This document shows, piece after piece, positions 25,101 to 32,602 of a DNA stretch of 55,328 nucleotides (positions are counted from its first letter, which is position 1; the number at the start of each line of letters is the position of its first letter). The position numbers were made by a program, and so were the translations under genes. The notes beneath the pieces are model-generated. The model saw only the letters and a program-made list of their open reading frames with translations. It did no database searches and was not told the DNA's origin. The stretch comes from Oscillospiraceae bacterium (GTDB lineage Bacteria > Bacillota > Clostridia > Oscillospirales > Ruminococcaceae). Where the stretch lies: NCBI GenBank assembly GCA_018110925.1, contig JAGAZJ010000030.1, positions 1-55,328 of the forward strand, given 5' to 3'.

Positions 25101-26987
25101 TCATTTTCTGCGGTTTGGTTTTGACATCTTCTGCTCATACATCAGCGAATCGCTCTCACGGAGCATATCCTCTATCCTGCACGAACTGTCTGTCTCGCAT
25201 ATGTATGCGCCCCAGCTCATGTTGATGGCATATTTCTCACTGCGGGCGTTGTAATTGTCGATAAGGTCACGGAATTTCTCTATGAAGCGTTCCAGCTTTT
25301 TTTCGCTGTAATCCACGGCAAAGACATAGAACTCATCTCCGCCCGCACGCCCTGCGATCTCGCCCGAGTTGCAGCATTTTGTGATTATATTTGCGGCGGC
25401 CTTTATCGCCCTGTCGCCCTCATGGTGGCCGAAATCATCGTTGATGTGTTTCAGACCGTCCATATCTATGACGATGGTGCAGACGTTGATAGTGTCCTCA
25501 ATAGCCGCAATCGCATCCCGTGTCAGCTCGTCAAATCCTCGTCTGTTGAGCATACCCGTCAGTCCGTCACGCACGCTCAGATCCTCCAGCATGCTCACCA
25601 GCTTGTTTATGCGGTCGTTTTTGAGCATGGTCTCAAGGGTGATAGACATGGTCAGCACCCATATGTTGAAAAACTCGTTGTATATGTCCTTGTCCATCAT
25701 CTCGATGGCAACATAGCCGAACATCCGTTCCGCACAGTGAGTGCTTGTGATATAGAACACACGGGGCTTGTTGTTCTTTGCTCTCGGCAGCATATTTGAG
25801 AATGAGAATGTCTCGCCCTCCGTGATGTATTCATCGTTCCAGTCCACTACGGTCATCGGGCGGTAGTTGCCTGTGGGCGATATAAAGTCACTGTCGTGAG
25901 CAGGTCTGCCGTTGCGGTCTGTGTGCATCATCAGGAAGTACGAATTGAATTCGCCTATGCTGAGGAAATTCTCGGTGAAGACATCTTTCAGACCGTCTAT
26001 GGTGCTTGTATTATTGAGCTTTAACAGTATCGACTCTGTGTCATACAGGTTATAGCTGAAATTTCGTGTTGACTCCAGCGCATTGTTTATATCCTCGGAA
26101 GCCAGCTTGTAATCGAGCTTTTCACAGCCGCAGGACTGGGTGTATATAGGTCTGGGGACAATATGCAGGTCGGCTTTGGTGCTCTTGCCGTCGCTGATGT
26201 CGATTATGAGGGACAGCGCCTTAACCGCTATGTCATAGCGCTCCCTTGTGCCCGACGTGATATGCGGTGTGAACTCACGCCCCTCCGGAGTGCCGTCAAA
26301 GCCCGACACAGCTATATCCTCGGGGATGCTGAGCCCCCTTGTCTTGAATGCGTTTATCAGGGATATTGCCATATAGTCGTTGGCGCACACCACCGCCTGC
26401 GGACGTTGCGGCAGAGAGAGGAAAAAGTCCGCCGCCTCGTCCCCCTTGCCGAACCAGAAATCCCCCTCAAAGACACCTGCGCCGTCTTCTGGCATACCGT
26501 GGTCAGCCATCACCTGCCGGAACATTTTCAGTCGGGCAACAGCATCCGGATGTGTCAGATAGCCCGACATGAAGCCAATCCTGGTCATGCCGTGCTTCTC
26601 TATGAAATGCTCTGTCAGGGTGCGTATACACTCCGCATCCTCAAAGACGATATTGTAAAATCCCTCAACTGTGGTGCTTATGGACACAACAGGGCATTTG
26701 GCGGTGCGCAGCTTCGCAATGACCTTTTCGGTCATTCCCTCAAGGTTGTAGTTGTCACCGTCAAAAATTATGCCGTCAAATCCGTCAAGGTCAACAGACT
26801 CGATCAGTTCGATCTCATAGTCGGCATAAAGGGCATTTTTGTTGCCTATTTTACCGAGAGCATTGAAATATACAAGGTTCACTCCCATTTGCTCGGCAAC
26901 GGTATTCAGCGTGCGGCAAAGGTCTCGTCTGTATCTGCCTGTAAATGAACAGCCGAATACAGCTATGGTTTTAAGTGAATTAATCAT
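25101..26987 (-). CDS. Diguanylate cyclase with LacI-type periplasmic-binding-like sensor
   Basis: 628 residues. Residues ~5-290 follow the LacI/GalR effector-binding fold (TRIGFMSGYLTHPDAVARLK, VVCANDYMAISLINAF, VSGFDGTPEG), but there is no N-terminal helix-turn-helix and no signal peptide or membrane helix. A middle ~170 residues are unassigned. A C-terminal GGDEF domain carries AGGDEF at ~550 and IDMDGLKHINDDFGHHEGD. The I-site (RxxD five residues before GGDEF) is absent; the residues there are NSGE. It is predicted to make cyclic di-GMP in response to a cytosolic small molecule, perhaps a sugar. Start ATG 26987 has AAGGGAT upstream. Confidence 0.88.
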   Translation of the reverse strand: MINSLKTIAVFGCSFTGRYRRDLCRTLNTVAEQMGVNLVYFNALGKIGNKNALYADYEIELIESVDLDGFDGIIFDGDNYNLEGMTEKVIAKLRTAKCPVVSISTTVEGFYNIVFEDAECIRTLTEHFIEKHGMTRIGFMSGYLTHPDAVARLKMFRQVMADHGMPEDGAGVFEGDFWFGKGDEAADFFLSLPQRPQAVVCANDYMAISLINAFKTRGLSIPEDIAVSGFDGTPEGREFTPHITSGTRERYDIAVKALSLIIDISDGKSTKADLHIVPRPIYTQSCGCEKLDYKLASEDINNALESTRNFSYNLYDTESILLKLNNTSTIDGLKDVFTENFLSIGEFNSYFLMMHTDRNGRPAHDSDFISPTGNYRPMTVVDWNDEYITEGETFSFSNMLPRAKNNKPRVFYITSTHCAERMFGYVAIEMMDKDIYNEFFNIWVLTMSITLETMLKNDRINKLVSMLEDLSVRDGLTGMLNRRGFDELTRDAIAAIEDTINVCTIVIDMDGLKHINDDFGHHEGDRAIKAAANIITKCCNSGEIAGRAGGDEFYVFAVDYSEKKLERFIEKFRDLIDNYNARSEKYAINMSWGAYICETDSSCRIEDMLRESDSLMYEQKMSKPNRRK

Positions 26988-27083
26988 GATCTATCCCTTA
27001 CGATTGGCGAAATGCGCTATACACCGCCATGAGCCGCCCCTTGCGGTCCATCCTGCGGGGTACACAGCCGCCATTTTATAGCA

Positions 27084-27112
27084 ATTATATCATATTGTCA
27101 GCTGTTTGTAAA
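27084..27112 (-). promoter_or_regulatory. Promoter of the diguanylate cyclase gene
   Basis: Minus-strand TTTACA (27107-27112), 17-base spacer, TATAAT (27084-27089). Confidence 0.75.
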
Positions 27113-27169
27113 GAGTTTTTTGTGCAAATTTCTTCTATGACAACAAAATCATCGGTACAGGAGAGAGCC

Positions 27170-27256
27170 ATGAAAATAATCATCCGGTTTCACGGCTCTT
27201 TACTTGACAATGCAAAAAGCGTTTTATATTTAGACGCATTTTTACAATATAACTGA
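27170..27256 (+). CDS. Possible 28-residue ORF immediately before a terminator
   Basis: ATG at 27170 is preceded by AGGAGAG and the ORF ends directly against an intrinsic terminator at 27257. The peptide (MKIIIRFHGSLLDNAKSVL...) has no recognisable features. No good upstream promoter is visible, so this is weak. Confidence 0.22.
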   Translation: MKIIIRFHGSLLDNAKSVLYLDAFLQYN

Positions 27257-27284
27257 TTATTGCAGTTTACTTGCAATAATTTTT
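27257..27284 (+). terminator. Intrinsic terminator in the 27.1-27.5 kb intergenic region
   Basis: TTATTGCA (27257-27264) pairs with TGCAATAA (27272-27279), followed by T5. The rest of the AT-rich stretch 27285-27490 shows no gene I can support. Confidence 0.55.
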
Positions 27285-27497
27285 ACAATCAAAAAGTGAT
27301 CAAAATCCGCACTTTTCCGATTTTTTTGCAGTCTCTTTTAGCACGGCGTTACACCACCATATTATCAGTTTATAACTTTGACTGAGCAGTACACAAATAC
27401 ACTACCATAATAAGAAAAAAATCCGTCTTCTATGTCCAAGATCTATGATCAGGTCATATGAACAGTCAATCATATTTAACAGAAATACTATACAAAA

Positions 27498-27535
27498 TTA
27501 CGGACAGTCATCCGAAAGCGGATATATGTCCGTAA
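27498..27535 (-). terminator. Terminator of the 59-residue membrane protein gene
   Basis: On the minus strand TTACGGACA (27527-27535) pairs with TGTCCGTAA (27498-27506), with an inner ATCCG/CGGAT pairing, followed by TTTTG. Confidence 0.65.
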
Positions 27536-27582
27536 GGTTAAAAATGTTAAATTTTGTAGTAGATGTAAAAACTTGTACAGAT

Positions 27583-27762
27583 TTAATCCTTCTTCTTATA
27601 GTTTGAAATAATCATAATCGCATTGATAATATTACATACCGAAAATATTATCCATAACGGTATCGGCAGCTCCACATCCATAACAGAAACGATCAGGATC
27701 GTTATACCGATCAACAATACACAAATTGCAGAGATCAGAGAAACTATCTTTTGGACTTTCAC
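27583..27762 (-). CDS. Small two-helix membrane protein (59 aa)
   Basis: GTG start at 27762 after a GGGGGTAA ribosome binding site. The product begins MKVQKIVSLISAICVLLIG and has two hydrophobic helices (about 5-28 and 33-53) joined by a short DVELPIP turn, ending in YKKKD. The positive-inside rule would put both ends in the cytoplasm. It has its own near-perfect promoter and a terminator, so it is a complete monocistronic unit. No family recognised; it could be a transporter accessory or a toxin-like small membrane protein. Confidence 0.72.
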   Translation of the reverse strand: MKVQKIVSLISAICVLLIGITILIVSVMDVELPIPLWIIFSVCNIINAIMIISNYKKKD

Positions 27763-27843
27763 GTCTTTACCCCCAATAATTCATTCTATTCATCACAATT
27801 ACATATCAGCAGAGAAAGCCATATCGCTCTCTCATTTGCCATT

Positions 27844-27872
27844 ATTATACCATGCCGCCCCTTAAAAGTCAA
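27844..27872 (-). promoter_or_regulatory. Promoter of the small membrane protein gene
   Basis: Minus-strand TTGACT (27867-27872), 17-base spacer, TATAAT (27844-27849). Confidence 0.8.
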
Positions 27873-27956
27873 TCTCTGCGTACTCTTTTGTATACGGACC
27901 AGGAACTCTTATACCGGTAAAGAAAAGTATATCCGAAATAAAAATCGGGACATATC

Positions 27957-27985
27957 TTGAAATATCACTAAGGCTGTGGTATACT
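27957..27985 (+). promoter_or_regulatory. Promoter of the EEP phosphoesterase gene
   Basis: TTGAAA (27957-27962), 17-base spacer, TATACT (27980-27985). Confidence 0.75.
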
Positions 27986-28029
27986 ATGTGATGACGGCTG
28001 ATATCAAAAACCCGGAAAGAGGTCTTGTG

Positions 28030-29106
28030 ATGAAAAAATGGCTGAAAATACCGCTGATAGGCGTGAGCACCGTGCTCATAGCGGCGGCGGGATATGTGGC
28101 ATCGGTATTCCTGACATATTCAAGGATAGAGGACAATGTGACGATATCCACTGAGGGAAATGCCGAAAGCCCCGCAGAAACAGGTGAAGAATACACCGCT
28201 GTATCGTACAACGCCGGGTTCGGCGCATACACGGCAGACTTCACGTTCTTTATGGACGAGGGCAAGGAGAGCCGTGCCCGCTCCGAGGAGAGCGTGATAA
28301 ACTGCATCAGCAGCATAGCCGACACGGCATTGTCATTTGAGCCTGATATAGCGCTGTTTCAGGAGGTAGACACCGACTCCACAAGGAGTTTTCATGTCAA
28401 CGAAGCAAACCTGATACGGGACAGATTTGCGGACAGTGACAGCTTTGATGATGTATTCACGCAGAACTATCATTCGGCATATCTCATGTATCCGCTGACA
28501 AAGCCCCACGGCGCATCAAACTCGGGACTGCTTACGGAAAGCAGGTTCCACATAACATCGACACTGAGACGGCAGCTGCCAATTGCGGAGGGCGTCAAGA
28601 AGATACTCGATCTGGACAGATGCTATGCGGTCTCACGGATACCCGTGGAGAACGGCAGGGAGCTTGTGGTCATAAACCTGCATCTTTCCGCCTACGGCAC
28701 GGATGCGGCACAGGGCAATGCGCAGCTTGAAATGCTCTTTGAGGATATGAAAAAGGAATATGACAAGGGCAACTATGTCATCGCAGGCGGAGATTTCAAC
28801 CACGATTTCACCTCCGCTTCAAAGGAATATTTCAACCCCGGCACTGACAAGACATACAGTTGGTGCGCACCCTTTCCCGATGACATCATCCCTGAGGGAT
28901 TCATCAAATGCACCGATTATTCAGAGGGCATGATGCACACATCGAGATACACCAACATCCCTTATTCCGAGGACAGCTTTGTGGTGATACTGGACGGGTT
29001 CATCATATCAGACAACATTGAGTGCACCTATGTGCAGAACATAGAGACGGGATATCTGTACACCGACCACAACCCGGTAGTGATGAGATTCAGGCTGAAA
29101 GACTGA
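28030..29106 (+). CDS. Endonuclease/exonuclease/phosphatase-family protein, membrane-anchored
   Basis: 358 residues. N-terminal uncleaved signal/anchor helix (~5-28), then the EEP fold: SYNAGFGAY, ALFQEVDTD (catalytic Glu), VVINLHLSAYG, VIAGGDFNHDF and the C-terminal YTDHNPVVMRF with the catalytic His. It acts outside the membrane on a phosphodiester or phosphomonoester, possibly nucleic acid or phospholipid. ATG 28030 has AGAGG upstream; an in-frame start at 27976 would overlap the promoter -10 box. Monocistronic. Confidence 0.87.
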   Translation: MKKWLKIPLIGVSTVLIAAAGYVASVFLTYSRIEDNVTISTEGNAESPAETGEEYTAVSYNAGFGAYTADFTFFMDEGKESRARSEESVINCISSIADTALSFEPDIALFQEVDTDSTRSFHVNEANLIRDRFADSDSFDDVFTQNYHSAYLMYPLTKPHGASNSGLLTESRFHITSTLRRQLPIAEGVKKILDLDRCYAVSRIPVENGRELVVINLHLSAYGTDAAQGNAQLEMLFEDMKKEYDKGNYVIAGGDFNHDFTSASKEYFNPGTDKTYSWCAPFPDDIIPEGFIKCTDYSEGMMHTSRYTNIPYSEDSFVVILDGFIISDNIECTYVQNIETGYLYTDHNPVVMRFRLKD

Positions 29107-29140
29107 ATCGTTCAGAGCCTGCCTACAGATAAACGCAAAT

Positions 29141-29181
29141 CGCCATATTATCTCTGATCGTGCATCAGAGATAATATGGCG
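29141..29181. terminator. Perfect 18-bp hairpin between convergent genes
   Basis: CGCCATATTATCTCTGAT (29141-29158), loop CGTGC, then the exact reverse complement (29164-29181). The T-run is poor on both sides. Confidence 0.65.
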
Positions 29182-29209
29182 ATAAAAGTTTAAAGCAAGC
29201 TCTCAGGTA

Positions 29210-29509
29210 TCAGTATATACCCATTTCATTTGCCTGCTCTTCTGCCTGCATGGTCTCTATGTGACGTGTGTAGGCTTCAAGTATCTGGTTCTCTATCTGC
29301 TGTCTTGAAGCAGGTGAGATAGGATGAACAACATCCCTGAAAGTGCCTGTTTCATCTTTTCTGCTAGGCATCGCAACAAAAAGGCGCTGGTCGCCCTGTA
29401 CGACCTTTATGTCATGAACAGCGAGCTCATTGTCTATCGTGATGGAAACGATAGCTCTGAGTCTGCCTTCGGTGATCGTCTTGCGGATCTTAATGTCTGT
29501 GATGGTCAT
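29210..29509 (-). CDS. spoVG: SpoVG, sporulation/cell-envelope regulator
   Basis: 99-residue SpoVG family protein, a small nucleic-acid-binding regulator of septation, envelope and sporulation genes. Conserved start MTITDIKIRK, central HDIKVVQGDQRLFVAMPSRK, and a helical C-terminus. GGGAGG lies nine bases before ATG 29509. A copy of the interspersed repeat lies about 50 bases upstream on its promoter side, with a TATAAT-like end. Confidence 0.95.
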   Translation of the reverse strand: MTITDIKIRKTITEGRLRAIVSITIDNELAVHDIKVVQGDQRLFVAMPSRKDETGTFRDVVHPISPASRQQIENQILEAYTRHIETMQAEEQANEMGIY

Positions 29510-29536
29510 TGTAATTGTCCTCCCGTGTGTGATACT

Positions 29537-29559
29537 ATTCCCGGCCCTAATACGGGAAT
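29537..29559. repeat. Inverted repeat in the spoVG leader
   Basis: ATTCCCG (29537-29543) and CGGGAAT (29553-29559), 28 bases upstream of the start codon; could form an RNA hairpin or be an operator. Confidence 0.4.
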
Positions 29560-29560
29560 T

Positions 29561-29666
29561 ATACTAATTCTTCCTCGACGTACAGATAATCTCCAAGCTT
29601 CAAACCCCTTATATTCAAGCATTTGTGGCTTGTTTCCTGCCTATGCATCGGTCAGAAATCAGTATT
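29561..29666 (-). repeat. Interspersed palindromic repeat, copy 2 (reverse)
   Basis: Reverse-orientation copy between spoVG and a region of about 265 AT-rich bases (29667-29929) in which I see no gene. In the spoVG reading direction the repeat ends AGAATTAGTATAAT, which could supply a -10 box. Arms show G-T pairs that keep the fold despite base changes. Confidence 0.85.
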
Positions 29667-29929
29667 AACAAGGAGTATGACATCCAGCTCCTGCTAAACG
29701 CAAAAACCGATATCATACAGCCCATAAAAGATTATCCTATAATATACCCTAAAAGTATATTACATAAAAATGATACCACTGTGGCGTTCAAGATTGGTTA
29801 ATAATATGTCAGTATGGAGTAAAAGTTATATAAATGATTTGTTTATAAAAATGAAATGTTTACCAACAATCGGTTATAGTCCGAATATATAGCTGTTTTA
29901 CAGGCATTGACCATATACGTTCCGACCGC

Positions 29930-29970
29930 AAAAAAAAAACACGGAAAGCCCAAAAAGTCCTTCCGTGTTT
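29930..29970 (-). terminator. Intrinsic terminator of the orphan gene at 29969-30520
   Basis: On the minus strand AAACACGGAA pairs with TTCCGTGTTT, followed by a long T-run. Confidence 0.85.
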
Positions 29971-30520
29971 ACAGGTCGCTGTCTGCGATCAGTTTTTTTA
30001 CTTCCTCATTGCCGCAAAGCCCAAGGTCAAACAACTTGTCATACTGTCTTGAAGTGATCCTGCCGCTGAATGAATATACGAACTGCCCGTGCTTGCGCTG
30101 TGTTCCGTCCCACGAATCTATTATCTTGAGCCATCCTGCCCTGCCCAGCGTCCTCTCCGGATATTTGGCATCGGGGAAGAACTTGTTGGCTATCATAGCC
30201 GCCGCCTTTTCATGGCTGGTAAAATCACAGGAATATGTATCTCCCTCGGGGGACATCCACCCCAGCTTGAAACGGTCGTCGTTCTTGAAATACATCTGCT
30301 CCAGCGGCAAGGGATACTTGTCATCCGATTCTATTACCTGAACAAAGCCGTAATCGTTCGATGTGAACCTGAAATATCCGTTATTGCCGTCAAGTACTAT
30401 GGGGAGCATCTCAGGGTCGACCCTGTCCTTGAACTGTGTCTCTGCAAGTGCTTCGGGAGTGTCTATGAATTCATAGCAGTAAAAACCGGTCTCGCCCGCA
30501 TAAACGGCATATTTTTTCAA
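29969..30520 (-). CDS. Protein of unknown function (183 aa)
   Basis: Probably a soluble cytosolic protein with an alternating hydrophobic/aromatic pattern (YAVYAGETGFYCYEFIDTP, NDYGFVQVIES) and a helical C-terminus. I recognise no family. TTG start at 30520 is chosen because a G6 tract lies about six bases upstream and because the longer version from 30592 would start inside the -35 box of a clear promoter. It is a monocistronic unit with its own promoter and terminator. Confidence 0.7.
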   Translation of the reverse strand: MKKYAVYAGETGFYCYEFIDTPEALAETQFKDRVDPEMLPIVLDGNNGYFRFTSNDYGFVQVIESDDKYPLPLEQMYFKNDDRFKLGWMSPEGDTYSCDFTSHEKAAAMIANKFFPDAKYPERTLGRAGWLKIIDSWDGTQRKHGQFVYSFSGRITSRQYDKLFDLGLCGNEEVKKLIADSDL

Positions 30521-30563
30521 GACAGCACCCCCCGATACAGAATGATATATCACCACAAATCCT

Positions 30564-30592
30564 ATTGTATCACCATGTTGAACAAATGTCAA
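30564..30592 (-). promoter_or_regulatory. Promoter of the 29969-30520 gene
   Basis: Minus-strand TTGACA (30587-30592), 17-base spacer, TACAAT (30564-30569). Confidence 0.8.
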
Positions 30593-30637
30593 GCATTTTT
30601 TGTACGAAGATAAAAGGCTTTAAACAATACACAAGCG

Positions 30638-30664
30638 AAAAAGCGCAGGTCATGCCTGCGCTTT
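30638..30664 (-). terminator. Terminator of the tRNA-Pro/tRNA-Leu unit
   Basis: AAAGCGCAGG and CCTGCGCTTT form a perfect stem, followed on the minus strand by a T-run. Confidence 0.85.
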
Positions 30665-30686
30665 ACACTGTCATAACGACCGTTTA

Positions 30687-31011
30687 TGGTGCCGCTGACC
30701 GGGGTCGAACCGGTACGGATATTACTCCGAGGGATTTTCTCACTACTCTATGTTGCCATAGCCATACATAAGTATGTTGTAGTCCGGACTTTGTCTTTGC
30801 CATATCCTAACGGACTTAGGCAGCCGGTATAAAGTCTCTACACTCACCCTTGCGGGTTAGCACGGCGTTCTGTCTGCGCCTTCACCGTTTTAGCCGACTT
30901 CTGCACCGCCGATTTCTCTGCGGGCACTCTCTGCGGATACACCGCAGACGCACATCAAGTGCGTGCAAACATCAAAGTCCCTTGTGTCTGCCTATTCCAC
31001 CACAGCGGCAT
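30687..31011 (-). tRNA. tRNA-Leu(UAA) interrupted by a group I intron
   Basis: Exon 1 is 31011-30977 (35 bases, ending GGGACTT) and exon 2 is 30738-30687 (52 bases, starting AAAATCCC and ending CCA). Joined, they give an 87-base tRNA with acceptor GCCGCTG/CAGCGGC, anticodon loop CTTAAAA (anticodon TAA), long variable arm CGGAGTAATATCCG and T-loop GTTCGACCC. The 238-base gap sits inside the anticodon loop, at the same place as the cyanobacterial and plastid tRNA-Leu intron. Confidence 0.92.
30739..30976 (-). other. Group I self-splicing intron (IC3-like) in tRNA-Leu(UAA)
   Basis: 238 bases. It follows exon U and ends in G, the group I rule. Core segments match the Anabaena tRNA-Leu intron: GTGTAGAGACTTTATACCGG (P7 5' and P3 3', region 30819-30841) and GGCAAAGACAAAGTCC (P8 3' and P7 3', around 30786-30801). 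GACTTT and AAAGTC form P7. A candidate internal guide, GAGTGCCC at 30922-30929, can pair with exon GGGACTT with a U-G pair at the splice site and one bulged G. No ORF or homing endonuclease inside. Confidence 0.88.
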
Positions 31012-31019
31012 GATACAGC

Positions 31020-31050
31020 AAAGCCCCGCCACATCTGTGACGGGGCTTGA
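31020..31050 (-). terminator. Hairpin between tRNA-Pro and tRNA-Leu
   Basis: AAGCCCCG and CGGGGCTT form a stem with inner CACA/TGTG pairs and only a short T-run. It may be a weak terminator or a processing hairpin. Confidence 0.5.
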
Positions 31051-31052
31051 TC

Positions 31053-31131
31053 TGGTCGGAGTGACGGGACTTGAACCCACGGCCTCTACCACCCCAAGGT
31101 AGCGCGCTGCCAATCTGCGCCACACCCCGAC
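31053..31131 (-). tRNA. tRNA-Pro(GGG)
   Basis: 79 bases with encoded CCA. Acceptor GTCGGGG/ACTCCGAC region, anticodon loop TTGGGGT (anticodon GGG) on stem CTACC/GGTAG, T-loop GTTCAAGTC. Confidence 0.93.
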
Positions 31132-31328
31132 TCATGTCAGAGAGCGTTCTCTCAAACAACTATTAGATTATATCACACAAAGAAACGTTTGTCAAGAGTT
31201 TTTTCAAAAAAATTTGCCGGATTTTTTTATAACCGGGAAAGCCTTGTCATATCGCCGTTTATTCGTGGTTGGGAAATTAGAAATCGTCAAAATAATATGA
31301 TAAGTTACTATCTTACGATAAAATGTTA

Positions 31329-31356
31329 TTGATGCATCAGCCGTTTGTGATATAAT
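31329..31356 (+). promoter_or_regulatory. Promoter of the esterase gene
   Basis: TTGATG (31329-31334), 16-base spacer, TATAAT (31351-31356). Confidence 0.75.
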
Positions 31357-31357
31357 G

Positions 31358-31378
31358 AATATGGCATAGTGCCATATT
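31358..31378. promoter_or_regulatory. Perfect 9-bp palindrome over the esterase transcription start
   Basis: AATATGGCA (31358-31366), TAG, TGCCATATT (31370-31378), one base after the -10 box. Position fits a repressor operator; an RNA hairpin at the 5' end is the alternative. Confidence 0.55.
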
Positions 31379-31397
31379 GTCTTAAAGAGGGGTATAT

Positions 31398-32447
31398 ATG
31401 AAAAACAAACTGATATTGTCATGCATGGCGGCAGTCATACTGTGTGCCTGTGCTGACAGCGGCTCATCACAAGTGACAGAGATAACATCAGATATACAGA
31501 CAGAAACTCAGGCGACAGAAACACAGACAACGGAGGCTGTGACCGCAGAGACCACGACCCAACAGACCGAAGAAACAACCGCTCAGACAGAAGAAACCAC
31601 ACAGACCGAGGCGATAACTATGTCATATATGGAAAAGTATTCAGACCTTGTTGTGCAAGTCCCTCCGCAGGGCTACGATGAGGCAAGGGAAGGCGTGGAG
31701 TATCCCGAGTTCCAGACGCTCATATACTACTCCAACACCGCAGAGAGAGAAACACCCGTAAATGTACTTGTACCGGCAGATTACAGCAAAGACAAGGAGT
31801 ATCCCGTGCTCTACATCCTCCACGGCTTCTGGGACAATCAGGACTGGATGGCAAGGGATGTCGTAGGGCTAAGTCAGATACTCACAAATCTCCAGGCAGA
31901 CGGCGAAGCAGAGGAGATGATCGTGGTGCTCCCCTATATATTCTGCAGCAAAGAGATGCAGTACTGCACGGGTATGGACGAAGCAAACTGCCTTGCCTAC
32001 GACAACTTTGTGAATGATATGATGACAGACCTCATCCCCTTCATCGAGGAGAATTTCTCTGTGGCAAAGGGACGTGAGAACACTGCGATCACAGGTTTCT
32101 CCATGGGCGGCAGAGAGGCGCTTTTCATAGGCTTCACCCACCCCGATATGTTCGGTTATATAGGCGCTGTATGCCCCGCTCCCGGTCTTGTCAGCATGGG
32201 CTCCATGTTCCCGGGCCAGATAGACAGGTCGGAGCTTTCATTTACCGGCGACAAGGCATATGCGGTGCTCGTGACCTCATCCAAGGTGGACGGCGTTGTA
32301 GGAGAATCCCCCGATTCATACAGAGCCATAATGGATGAGAACGGCACGGAGTATCTGACACAGGTACTTGAGAATACAGGCCATGACCACTCCAGCGTCA
32401 AGCCCCATCTCTATGACTATTTCAGGATACTTTTCAAGGACAGGTGA
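31398..32447 (+). CDS. CE1-like esterase lipoprotein (feruloyl/acetyl xylan esterase type)
   Basis: Exported alpha/beta-hydrolase, 349 residues. Lipoprotein signal with lipobox LCAC, then a ~55-residue Thr/Glu/Gln-rich linker, then the esterase domain. Visible elements: YPVLYILHGFWDNQDW (oxyanion region), ITGFSMGGREAL (Ser nucleophile), VTSSKVDGVVG (probable Asp) and ENTGHDHSSVKPHLYDYF (His). The family (esterase D/CE1) includes enzymes removing ferulate or acetate from xylan, which fits the GH43 and CE4 genes in the window, but the substrate is inferred. Confidence 0.87.
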   Translation: MKNKLILSCMAAVILCACADSGSSQVTEITSDIQTETQATETQTTEAVTAETTTQQTEETTAQTEETTQTEAITMSYMEKYSDLVVQVPPQGYDEAREGVEYPEFQTLIYYSNTAERETPVNVLVPADYSKDKEYPVLYILHGFWDNQDWMARDVVGLSQILTNLQADGEAEEMIVVLPYIFCSKEMQYCTGMDEANCLAYDNFVNDMMTDLIPFIEENFSVAKGRENTAITGFSMGGREALFIGFTHPDMFGYIGAVCPAPGLVSMGSMFPGQIDRSELSFTGDKAYAVLVTSSKVDGVVGESPDSYRAIMDENGTEYLTQVLENTGHDHSSVKPHLYDYFRILFKDR

Positions 32448-32509
32448 CCGTCCGTAAAAACCACACCCGCCGTTTTCTCGGCAATTATTGCGATTAAGTC
32501 CTTAATGTC

Positions 32510-32538
32510 TTGATTTTGTCGTCGGTTCATGCTATACT
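32510..32538 (+). promoter_or_regulatory. Promoter of the CE4 deacetylase gene
   Basis: TTGATT (32510-32515), 17-base spacer, TATACT (32533-32538). A leader hairpin GTGCTTCA/TGAAGCAC follows at 32556-32580. Confidence 0.75.
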
Positions 32539-32602
32539 CAATGACGAAAGAAGCTGTGCTTCACCGCTTTTATGAAGCACGGCAGGACAAGGAGTTGCAC
32601 TT

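Noticed and set aside
27204-27232. Promoter-like TTGACA-17-TATTTA
   Set aside because: It points into a terminator 25 bases downstream and lies inside a small ORF; probably chance in AT-rich sequence.
27623-27865. 80-residue plus-strand frame
   Set aside because: Overlaps the well-supported 59-residue minus-strand gene and its promoter; no ribosome site.
30850-31050. Open frame inside the tRNA-Leu intron region
   Set aside because: Lies over the intron and exon 1 on the opposite strand; the RNA structure explains the sequence, and there is no homing endonuclease motif.
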